Below are positions 1-7,039 of a DNA stretch of 64,000 nucleotides, piece after piece. The position numbers and the translations under genes were made by a program. The first letter of the stretch is position 1, and every line of letters starts with the position of its first letter. Location of the stretch: positions 62,001 to 126,000 of the forward strand of contig JAXMGR010000001.1 of NCBI GenBank assembly GCA_046352935.1, given 5' to 3'. The notes under the pieces were generated by a model. It saw only the letters and a program-made list of their open reading frames with translations. It had not been told where the DNA came from and made no database searches. Source of the stretch: CAYWMY01 sp046352935. GTDB taxonomy: Bacteria; Pseudomonadota; Gammaproteobacteria; Steroidobacterales; Steroidobacteraceae.

Positions 1-90
1 CCAGCGCCGGAAGACGCGCCGGGCTACGCGCTGTTGCCCGGTACAGCGGACACGGATGGCTTCTTTTATGCCTGTCTCGAGAGCCGCTGA
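1..90 (+). CDS. rsmB: RsmB C-terminal end (16S rRNA m5C methyltransferase), partial
   Basis: An open frame enters from the left edge and stops at 88-90. Its last residues include 'GYALLPG' and end 'DGFFYACLESR'. This resembles the C-terminus of RsmB/Sun, the SAM-dependent enzyme that methylates C967 of 16S rRNA, whose tail carries a Gly-Phe-Phe-Tyr-Ala motif after the substrate loop. Only about 29 residues are visible, so the call rests on this tail and on the downstream DUF4390 and NtrY/NtrX-like genes, a gene order I know from gammaproteobacteria. The 5' part lies outside the window. Confidence 0.7.
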   Translation, partial: PAPEDAPGYALLPGTADTDGFFYACLESR

Positions 91-694
91 TCGCCTCCGG
101 AAGGACTCTGCCTCGCGTGGCGCGGCGGCGTGGCTGCGGCTGTGCGCCGTGCTGCTCGTCGCATGGTTCGCGGTGTTCGCGAAGCCGGTCGAGGCCCAGG
201 CGAAGGAAGAGCGATTCGAGGTGCGCAGCGCATTCCTCGAGCTGTCGGGCGGTGTCTGGCACCTCAACGCGCGGCTTCAGCTGGGGCTCTCGCCGGCCGC
301 GCACCGCGCCATCCAGGACGGCGTTCCGGTCATGCTGACGCTGGAGGCCGAGATCACGCGTGTGCGCCGGTTCCTGCGCGACGAGACCGTCGCCAGCCTG
401 CAGCAGCGCTGGACGCTGCAATATCACGCCCTCTCGCAACGGTTCCTCGTCACCAGTGCCAACAGCGGCCAGCAGGACTCGTACGCGACCCTGCCGCTCG
501 CGCTCGAAGCACTCGCAGACGTCCGCCGGGTGCCGGCGGTGGACGAGAGCCTGCTGGAGAAGGGCCGGCGCTATGACGTGAACCTGCGCGCGACGACCGA
601 CATCGGCGGTCTCCCGGACACGTTGAAGGCCCTGATGTTCTGGCGCGACTGGTCCCGCTCGACGGAGTGGTACGCGTGGACCGTGTACCCTTGA
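56..694 (+). CDS. DUF4390 exported protein
   Basis: The product is 212 residues, or 208 if the second ATG at 68 is used; both starts lie inside the end of rsmB, so translation is probably coupled. A hydrophobic stretch around residues 25-47 ending 'PVEAQA' looks like a signal peptide. The mature part has the DUF4390 pattern: 'LNARLQLGLS' near the start, then 'LQYHALSQRFLV', and 'FWRDWSRSTEWYAWTV' at the end. DUF4390 proteins have no established biochemical role. They commonly sit between rsmB and an NtrY-like kinase, as here, and may be part of that sensory system; this last point is inference. Confidence 0.8.
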   Translation: MASFMPVSRAADRLRKDSASRGAAAWLRLCAVLLVAWFAVFAKPVEAQAKEERFEVRSAFLELSGGVWHLNARLQLGLSPAAHRAIQDGVPVMLTLEAEITRVRRFLRDETVASLQQRWTLQYHALSQRFLVTSANSGQQDSYATLPLALEALADVRRVPAVDESLLEKGRRYDVNLRATTDIGGLPDTLKALMFWRDWSRSTEWYAWTVYP

Positions 695-2913
695 GCCGCT
701 GGTACGGGCCGGTGCTGCTGATCGGCGGCATCACCCTGTGGGCGGTCGCGCTCGCGATGCTCGCGCTGACCGCACAGAACTCGGAACAGTTCGGACGCCT
801 GCATCCCTGGATCCTGCTGATCAACGCGATCGGGGCGATCGTCCTGATCGGTCTGATCTTCGGCAAGGTCACCGACCTGATGCGGGCCTGGCGGCGCCAT
901 GCGCCGGGTTCGCGCATGCGCGCGCGGACGGTGGTCATGTCGAGCGCGCTCGCGGTCGCGCCGATCCTCATCGTCTATGCGTTCTCGATCCAGTTCCTCA
1001 ACCGCAGCATCGACAGCTGGTTCCACGTCGAGGTGCGCCAGGGGCTTTCGGACGCACTCGTTCTGTCCCGCGCGGCGCTCGACCTGCGCATGCGCGAATA
1101 CGTCGAACGCTCGGGGCGCATCGCCGAGGATGTCGCCACCGACAGGTCGATGGACCTGTACGTGAAACTCGATTCGCATCGCCGGCTCGCGGGCGCGCGC
1201 GAGCTCGTCGTCGTCGGACGCGGTGGCCGCGTCGATGCCGCGAGCTCGGCGGAGCCCGAAGTCCGGCTCCCCAGCCCCCCCGAGGAAGGGATCCTCGTCC
1301 AGGTGCGGCAGGGCAAGCCCTACGTGAGCCTCGATCCCGAGTCGGGCGGCGGATACCGTATCCGCACGGCCGTGCTGATCGGTGGCATCCCCGGCCCCGG
1401 CCGTGAGGCGCGGGTGCTGGTCGCGGTCTACCCGGTGCCGGAGCGTCTCGCCGCGCTGGCGGACACCGTGCAGGCGGCCTATCAGCAGTACGGGCGCCTC
1501 GCCTACCTGCGCGACCCGTTGAAGTACAGCTTCACGCTCACCCTGACGCTCGTGCTGCTCATCGCGCTGCTCGCGGCGATCTACGGCGCGTTCTTCTTCT
1601 CGGGCCGCCTGGTCAAGCCGATCGAAGACCTGATCGCAGGTACCCGCGCCGTGGCGAAGGGCGACCTGAGCACGCGACTCGAGCTGCCGTCGCGCGACGA
1701 GATGGGCTACCTCGTCACTTCCTTCAACGACATGACGAAGCGTCTCGGCCGGGCACGCGAGGAGGCGCGCCAGAGCCAGCAGGCGGCGGAAGCCGAACGT
1801 GCGGGCCTCGCGGTGATCCTGGCGCGTCTGTCGACGGGCGTGATCTCGCTCGAGCCGGACCGGCGCATCCGGCTCGCCAATCCGGCTGCGAGCGGCATTC
1901 TCGGGCAGGATCTCGAGGCCTTCGTCGGGCAGCCGCTCGGCGACGTCGCCGGCTCCGGGTCGATGACGGGCCAGCTGCACGATGCTTTCCTCCGACATCT
2001 CGATGCCGGGGAGCCGGAGTGGCGCGAACAGCTGCGTCTGCGCAGCGACCACGGGCTGCGGGACGTCATGTGCGCCTGTACGTCGCTGCCCGGCGAGACG
2101 GGTGCCACCGGCGGCTTCGTCATCGTCTTCGACGACATCACGAGCCTGCTGCAGACCCAGCGCCAGGCCGCATGGGGCGAGGTCGCGCGGCGCCTGGCGC
2201 ACGAGATCAAGAATCCGCTCACGCCGATCCAGCTCTCCGCGGACCGACTGCGCAGCAAGCTCGCCCAGGTGCTGGCACCGCGGGAGGCGGAGCTGCTCGA
2301 TCGTGCCACCCACACGATCGTCCAGCAGGTCGAGGCCATGAAGCAGATGGTCAACGCGTTCAGCGAGTACGCCCGGGCCCCGAAGATCCAGATCGATGCC
2401 TTCGACCTGAACGCGCTCGTCGGCGAGGTCGCGGACCTGTTCCGGGCGCAGGACCCGCACGTCCACGTGACGCTGTCGCTGTTGCCGGAGGCCGCCCGCA
2501 TCGAGGCGGATCGCGGCCGCATCCGGCAGATCCTGAACAATCTCCTGAAGAATTCCCTCGAGGCCCTGGAGGGGCGTTCCGACGCGCATGTCACGGTGGC
2601 GACGGCACGCGTTTCCGGCCTCGGCCAGGAGACCGTCGAGATCGTGGTCGAGGACAACGGGCCGGGGTTCCAGAAGGAACTGGTCGACCGTATCTTCGAC
2701 CCCTACGTCACGAGCAAGCCCAGGGGAACCGGCCTCGGGCTCGCCATCGTGCGCAAGATCGTCGAGGAGCACGGCGGGCGCATCGAGGCCGAGAACGCCG
2801 CCGCCGGTGGCGCCCGCGTGCGTGTCGTCCTGCCGCTGGACGACGCTGCGCGACTGGCGTCGCAGACGCGAGATACGCGAAGATCCGACTTGAGGGGACC
2901 GCCGGGCCACTGA
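676..2913 (+). CDS. NtrY-like membrane sensor histidine kinase
   Basis: The product is about 745 residues. Hydrophobic segments near residues 10-32, 42-62, 87-107 and 285-310 flank a periplasmic sensor region. A HAMP linker follows ('LVKPIEDLIAGTRAVAKGD'), then a PAS-like region (about 375-490). The HisKA domain has phosphoacceptor His509 in 'RRLAHEIKNPLTP'. The ATPase domain shows the N box from Asn621 ('NNLLKNSLEA'), then 'VEDNGPGF' and 'GTGLGLAIV'. All catalytic boxes look intact. GTG 676 was chosen because GGAG lies 8 nt upstream; GTG 667 and TTG 691 (overlapping the upstream stop) are alternatives. It overlaps the end of the DUF4390 gene and precedes its probable partner regulator by 30 nt. 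The signal sensed is unknown. Confidence 0.88.
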   Translation: MDRVPLSRWYGPVLLIGGITLWAVALAMLALTAQNSEQFGRLHPWILLINAIGAIVLIGLIFGKVTDLMRAWRRHAPGSRMRARTVVMSSALAVAPILIVYAFSIQFLNRSIDSWFHVEVRQGLSDALVLSRAALDLRMREYVERSGRIAEDVATDRSMDLYVKLDSHRRLAGARELVVVGRGGRVDAASSAEPEVRLPSPPEEGILVQVRQGKPYVSLDPESGGGYRIRTAVLIGGIPGPGREARVLVAVYPVPERLAALADTVQAAYQQYGRLAYLRDPLKYSFTLTLTLVLLIALLAAIYGAFFFSGRLVKPIEDLIAGTRAVAKGDLSTRLELPSRDEMGYLVTSFNDMTKRLGRAREEARQSQQAAEAERAGLAVILARLSTGVISLEPDRRIRLANPAASGILGQDLEAFVGQPLGDVAGSGSMTGQLHDAFLRHLDAGEPEWREQLRLRSDHGLRDVMCACTSLPGETGATGGFVIVFDDITSLLQTQRQAAWGEVARRLAHEIKNPLTPIQLSADRLRSKLAQVLAPREAELLDRATHTIVQQVEAMKQMVNAFSEYARAPKIQIDAFDLNALVGEVADLFRAQDPHVHVTLSLLPEAARIEADRGRIRQILNNLLKNSLEALEGRSDAHVTVATARVSGLGQETVEIVVEDNGPGFQKELVDRIFDPYVTSKPRGTGLGLAIVRKIVEEHGGRIEAENAAAGGARVRVVLPLDDAARLASQTRDTRRSDLRGPPGH

Positions 2914-2943
2914 ACGTGGCGGCCGACCCGGGAGAGGACGAGC

Positions 2944-4305
2944 ATGAGTGCAGCGCGCATCCTGGTCGTGGACGACGAAGTCGACATCCGCGGCCTGTTG
3001 CAGGACATCCTCAGCGACGAAGGCTACGAGGTCGACGTCGCAGCGGACGCGGCGGAAGCGCGTCGCGCCGTCGCACGCCACGAGCCCGACGCGGTGCTGC
3101 TGGACATCTGGATGCCCGATACCGACGGCATCAGCCTGCTGCGGGAGTGGTCCGAGAGCCGCGCGGTGTCCTGTCCGGTCGTGATGATGTCCGGGCACGG
3201 CACGGTCGAGACCGCGGTCGAGGCCACGCGCCTCGGCGCGTTCGATTTCGTCGAGAAGCCCCTGTCCATGGCGAAGCTGCTGCGCACGGTCGAGCGCGCG
3301 CTCGAGGCCGGTCGGCGTGCGCGGCAGGCACAGCGTTCGCTGACGCCGCCGCTGCTCGCCCCCGTGGGCCGCAGCCGCCTGATGCAGCACCTGCGCGAGC
3401 AGGTGCAGCAGGTCGCGGTACACCGGGTCCCGGTGCTCCTGATCGGCGAGGCGGGTACCGGGCGCGAGGCCTTCGCGCGCTACCTGCACGCCCAGAGTCC
3501 GCGCGCGGCCGAGCCGTTCGTCACCGTCAACGGCGCCGATCTCGACGCGGCCCGCGGGCTCCAGATCCTGCGGGGCCGGCAGGACGGCGATCACGTCGTG
3601 CCGGGCCTGTACGATCAGGCGGGCCGCGGAACGCTGTTCATCCAGGGCCTCGAGGATCTCGGGCCCGGCGTGCAGGCGGCACTCGCCGCGGACATCGACC
3701 AGGGCGCCTTCGTGCGCGAGGGCGGCACCGAACGCCAGCCGATCAACTGCCGCTTCGTGAGCGCCGCCCGACCCGGTTTCGAGCTCGCGGCCGGCGAGCC
3801 CATCCGCCGGGACCTGCTGTCTCACCTCAACGTCATGACGCTGCGCGTGCCGCCGCTGCGCGAATACGCCGAGGACGTGCCCGAGCTGCTGCGCTACTAC
3901 GTCGACCGGCTCGTCGACGACGAACGCCTGCCCTTCCGCCGTTTCAGCGTTGCCGCGCAGAACCGGTTGCGCAACTACCCCTGGCCCGGCAACGTGCACG
4001 AGCTGCGCAATCTCGTGCACCGGCTGCTGATCCTCGGTGGCGCGGAGGAGATCCCGCTCACCGAGATCGAGCGCGAGATCGCCGTGCAGCTGCCGCAGAA
4101 CGAACCGCTCGTGAAACTGGACCTGCTGGCGTTGCCGCTGCGCGAGGCGCGCGAGCAGTTCGAGCGCGCGTACCTGCAGCAGCAGCTGTCGCTGTGCAAC
4201 GGCAAGGTGGGGCAGCTCGCGAAGCGCGTCGGCATGGAGCGCACCCACCTGTACCGCAAGCTGCGTTCGCTGGGCGTGGACTTCCGCCAGTCGGCCGAGG
4301 ACTGA
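2944..4305 (+). CDS. NtrX-like response regulator with degenerate AAA+ domain
   Basis: The product is 453 residues. The receiver domain (1-120) is intact, with Asp54 in 'LLDIWMPD' and Lys105. A sigma-54-activator-like AAA+ domain follows (about 140-380), then a Fis-type helix-turn-helix (about 415-447, 'AKRVGMERTHLYRKL'). The AAA+ core lacks key residues. Walker A reads 'GEAGTGRE', with Arg174 in place of Lys. Walker B acidic residues are replaced by Gln234-Gly235 in 'GTLFIQGLEDL'. No GAFTGA loop is present. The expected arginine finger is His294 in 'RRDLLSHLN'. It therefore probably does not remodel sigma-54 polymerase, and more likely acts as a phosphorylation-controlled DNA-binding regulator. 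AAGGC-poor but 'GAGAGGACGAGC' before the ATG gives a usable ribosome site. Confidence 0.85.
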   Translation: MSAARILVVDDEVDIRGLLQDILSDEGYEVDVAADAAEARRAVARHEPDAVLLDIWMPDTDGISLLREWSESRAVSCPVVMMSGHGTVETAVEATRLGAFDFVEKPLSMAKLLRTVERALEAGRRARQAQRSLTPPLLAPVGRSRLMQHLREQVQQVAVHRVPVLLIGEAGTGREAFARYLHAQSPRAAEPFVTVNGADLDAARGLQILRGRQDGDHVVPGLYDQAGRGTLFIQGLEDLGPGVQAALAADIDQGAFVREGGTERQPINCRFVSAARPGFELAAGEPIRRDLLSHLNVMTLRVPPLREYAEDVPELLRYYVDRLVDDERLPFRRFSVAAQNRLRNYPWPGNVHELRNLVHRLLILGGAEEIPLTEIEREIAVQLPQNEPLVKLDLLALPLREAREQFERAYLQQQLSLCNGKVGQLAKRVGMERTHLYRKLRSLGVDFRQSAED

Positions 4306-4307
4306 AA

Positions 4308-4322
4308 CCCGCGCTGCGCGGG
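4308..4322. terminator. Short GC hairpin between convergent genes
   Basis: CCCGCG and CGCGGG form a 6-bp stem around CTG directly after the stop of the NtrX-like gene, in the 24-nt gap before the convergent SPOR gene. It has no T-tract. The position between two convergent stops suggests a modest bidirectional terminator. Confidence 0.4.
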
Positions 4323-4329
4323 CGCGCGG

Positions 4330-4878
4330 TCACTCGGGCAGGCGGATCACGAGCACGTCGATGTCGGCCTCGCGCAGGCGCTGGCGGATGCGCTCGAGCT
4401 CGGCGGGATCGCTGATCGGCCCGATGCGTACGCGGTGCCAGGTGTCCGCGTCGACCGAGACCTTCTGTACCCGTGACTCGATCCCCTGCAGCGCGAGCTG
4501 GGCGCGGATGCGGTCCGCCTCGGCGAAGTCGCGATACGAACCCGCCTGCAGCACGTAGGGGCCCGGCTTGCCGGCCGCCACCGGCGCGCGATCCGGTCGC
4601 ACGGGCTTCTCCTTCTCCGGCACCACGACCTCGAACTTCGGCAGCATGTCGTAGAAGTCATAGCGTTCGGCGGCTTCGGGCTGCACCCCGGATCCACGCA
4701 TCGACATGGGTGCCGGCGGCGTCTCCTCCGCGGCAGCGGGTGGCGGCTCGTCCCGCCGGTCCATGAACCAGACCGCGAGCCCGAGCCCGAGGCCCGCGGC
4801 GAGCCCCAGCACCAGCCCGGTCCAGCCCGAGAAGGGCTGCTGGTACGCCCGCGTGCGCTTGTAGTCCTTCGCGGTCAT
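4330..4878 (-). CDS. SPOR-domain membrane protein (FtsN-like)
   Basis: The 182-residue product has a short cytoplasmic N-terminus, one membrane helix (about 18-40), a low-complexity Pro/Ala linker, the motif 'YDFYDMLPKFEVVVPE', and a C-terminal SPOR domain (about 105-180; 'YVLQAGSYRDFAEADRI' and 'VRIGPISD'). SPOR domains bind glycan strands stripped of stem peptides at division sites. The 'YDFYDMLP' motif is typical of the SPOR proteins encoded next to argS in many gammaproteobacteria. Its stop lies 25 nt from the convergent regulator gene, and it starts 6 nt after argS, so the two are probably one transcript. A role in cell division is inferred from the family. Confidence 0.85.
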   Translation of the reverse strand: MTAKDYKRTRAYQQPFSGWTGLVLGLAAGLGLGLAVWFMDRRDEPPPAAAEETPPAPMSMRGSGVQPEAAERYDFYDMLPKFEVVVPEKEKPVRPDRAPVAAGKPGPYVLQAGSYRDFAEADRIRAQLALQGIESRVQKVSVDADTWHRVRIGPISDPAELERIRQRLREADIDVLVIRLPE

Positions 4879-4884
4879 CGCTCG

Positions 4885-6645
4885 CTACATGCTGTCGGGC
4901 GCGGAGACACCGAGGATGCCGAGGCCGTTGGCGATCACCTGCCGGGTCGCGGCGACGAGTGCCAGCCGGGCATTGCGCAGCGCCGCGTCCTCGACGATGA
5001 ACGGCAGTGCGTTGTAGTAGGTGTGGAAGTCGTGCGCGAGCTCGCGCAGGTAGTGCACGAGCATGTGCGGCGCGCGCTGTCGCGCGGCCAGCTCGACGAG
5101 CTCCGGATAGCGCGACAGCGTGCCGGCCAGCGCCACCTCGTGCGCAGCGTCCAGGCGGCCGAGTGCCGCGCGTCCGGCGGCGGCGTCGAAGGGCAGGCCG
5201 CGGTCCGCGACCTGCTTCATGACGCTGGCGATGCGCGCGTGCGCGTACTGGATGTAGTAGACGGGATTGTCGCTGGAGCGCGACTTCGCCAGCTCGAGGT
5301 CGAAGTCGAGGTGCTGGTCGTTCGAGCGCATCACGTAGAACAGCCGCGCGGCGTCGTTGCCGACCTCGTTGCGCAGGTCGCGCAGCGTGACGAACTGTCC
5401 CGAGCGCGTCGACATCTGCGCCTTCTCGCCGCCGCGGAACAGCGTCACGAACTGGACGAGGCACACGTCGAGGGAGTCGGCCGGCTCACCCATCGCCGTG
5501 AGACCGGCGCGCACGCGTGCCACGTAGCCATGGTGGTCGGCGCCCAGCACGTCGAGCAGCACGTCGAAGCCGCGCTCGCGCTTCTCGAGGTGGTAGGCGA
5601 TGTCGGACGCGAAGTAGGTCTTCACGCCGTTGTCGCGCACCACGACGCGATCCTTCTCGTCGCCGAAGGCCGTGGCGCGGAACCACAGCGCGCCGTCCTG
5701 CTCGTAGACGTGGTCCTGCCGCCGGAGACGCTCCAGCGCGCGATCGATGGCGCCGTGGTCGGCCAGCGACCTCTCGGAGTACCAGCGGTCATAGCGCACG
5801 CCGAACCCGGCGAGATCGTCGCGGATGTCGCCCAGGATGTCCTCGAGCGCGAGGTCGAGAACGCGGCGCAGCTCGCCTTCACCGATCAGCGCGCGGGCGC
5901 GCTCGATCACCGCGTCGATGTATTCATCGCGATCGCCGCCCTGCGCTTCGTCCGGCGGCAGGTCCGCGAACACTTCCGCGGCCGCACGGCGCAGTCCGCC
6001 GCCGACCGTGGCCTCCAGCTTCGCTGCGATCGGCAGGATGTAGTCGCCGCGATAGCCGTTCGAGGGGAACTCGAAGCGTTCGCCGCAGCGCTCCAGATAG
6101 CGCAGCCAGACGCTGGCCGCGAGGATCTCCATCTGCCGTCCCGCGTCGTTGACGTAGTACTCGCGATGGACGGCGTAGCCGGCCGCGTCCAGCAGGTTCG
6201 CGAGCGTCGCGCCGAAGGCCGCGTGACGGCCATGGCCCACGTGCAGCGGGCCCGTGGGATTCGCCGAGACGAATTCCACGATGACGCGCTGGCCGGCGCC
6301 CTGGCTGCTGCGGCCATAGGCGCCGCCGGAATCGAGGACCCGCGCGACCTCGTGGCGGTACGCATCCGGCGCGAGGAAGAAATTGATGAATCCCGGTCCG
6401 GCGATCTCGGTGCGCGCGACGAGGCCGCTGGCGGGCAGCGCACCGACGATCAGCTCCGCGACCTCGCGTGGCTTGCGGCGCGCGGCCTTCGCGAGGCGCA
6501 TCGCCGCGTTGCAGGCGAAATCGCCGTGGGCGGGGTCGCGGGTGCGTTCGACTTCGGCAGCGAAGCCGCACGCGGCTTCGCCGAGGACATCCGCTGGCAG
6601 TGCGCCGACGGCGGCACAGACCAGCGCTTCGATCTGGGCTTTCAC
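4885..6645 (-). CDS. argS: Arginyl-tRNA synthetase
   Basis: The 586-residue product is a class I aminoacyl-tRNA synthetase that charges tRNA-Arg with arginine. The N-terminal additional domain (about 1-110) is followed by the catalytic core with the HIGH signature as 'NPTGPLHVGHGRH'. The region equivalent to KMSKS is the relaxed form 'QMSTRSGQFVTLRDL', as expected for many bacterial ArgS. 'YIQYAHARIASVM' begins the C-terminal anticodon-binding domain. The length is normal for the family. It is followed 6 nt later by the SPOR gene. Confidence 0.97.
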   Translation of the reverse strand: MKAQIEALVCAAVGALPADVLGEAACGFAAEVERTRDPAHGDFACNAAMRLAKAARRKPREVAELIVGALPASGLVARTEIAGPGFINFFLAPDAYRHEVARVLDSGGAYGRSSQGAGQRVIVEFVSANPTGPLHVGHGRHAAFGATLANLLDAAGYAVHREYYVNDAGRQMEILAASVWLRYLERCGERFEFPSNGYRGDYILPIAAKLEATVGGGLRRAAAEVFADLPPDEAQGGDRDEYIDAVIERARALIGEGELRRVLDLALEDILGDIRDDLAGFGVRYDRWYSERSLADHGAIDRALERLRRQDHVYEQDGALWFRATAFGDEKDRVVVRDNGVKTYFASDIAYHLEKRERGFDVLLDVLGADHHGYVARVRAGLTAMGEPADSLDVCLVQFVTLFRGGEKAQMSTRSGQFVTLRDLRNEVGNDAARLFYVMRSNDQHLDFDLELAKSRSSDNPVYYIQYAHARIASVMKQVADRGLPFDAAAGRAALGRLDAAHEVALAGTLSRYPELVELAARQRAPHMLVHYLRELAHDFHTYYNALPFIVEDAALRNARLALVAATRQVIANGLGILGVSAPDSM

Positions 6646-6729
6646 GGTTCTCGAGGGACCTCTGATGGCCCCCCGGACGCGGGAGGGGGCAGGCGCGCCA
6701 TGTTACCCGATCACCCGCGGCGGGCGGGA

Positions 6730-6951
6730 TCAGGCCGGCCCGTCCAGCCGGCCCGCGACCCAGGCACGGCCGCAGAGATCGCACAGCATCCGGCCGCCGT
6801 AGAGCGATCGGCTCGTGCGGATGCCGTCCGGCCGTACCGCCCAGTCGCCGCGGCCATGGACCCCGGGATCGCCGGGCCGGACATGCAGCACGCAGTCGGG
6901 ATTCGCACAGAAGAACCCCGCTGACCCGGCCTCTGCATCGTCGTCTTTCAC
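6730..6951 (-). CDS. Small zinc-ribbon-like protein
   Basis: The product is 73 residues from a GTG at 6951, chosen because AGGA lies about 7 nt upstream; an ATG at 6999 would add 16 residues. Cys15 and Cys20 in 'FFCANPDCVLHV' and Cys57 and Cys60 in 'MLCDLCGRAW' form two pairs that could bind one zinc. The central 'GDPGVHGRGDWAVRPDG' looks like a conserved beta-rich insert. It has no signal peptide or membrane helix. I do not know a function. It lies between priA and argS on the same strand. Confidence 0.6.
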   Translation of the reverse strand: MKDDDAEAGSAGFFCANPDCVLHVRPGDPGVHGRGDWAVRPDGIRTSRSLYGGRMLCDLCGRAWVAGRLDGPA

Positions 6952-7039
6952 GGTTGCGTCCTGGTCGATCGTTCCATGGCAATCACGCGGGAGGGGCATC
7001 CATCGCGACGCACTTCATGGGCAATACTCGGACAGGCTC

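Noticed and set aside
571..4248. Long open frame on the minus strand (1225 codons) across the NtrY/NtrX region
   Set aside because: It is antisense to two well-supported genes with complete domains; its composition is the usual artefact of high GC third positions.
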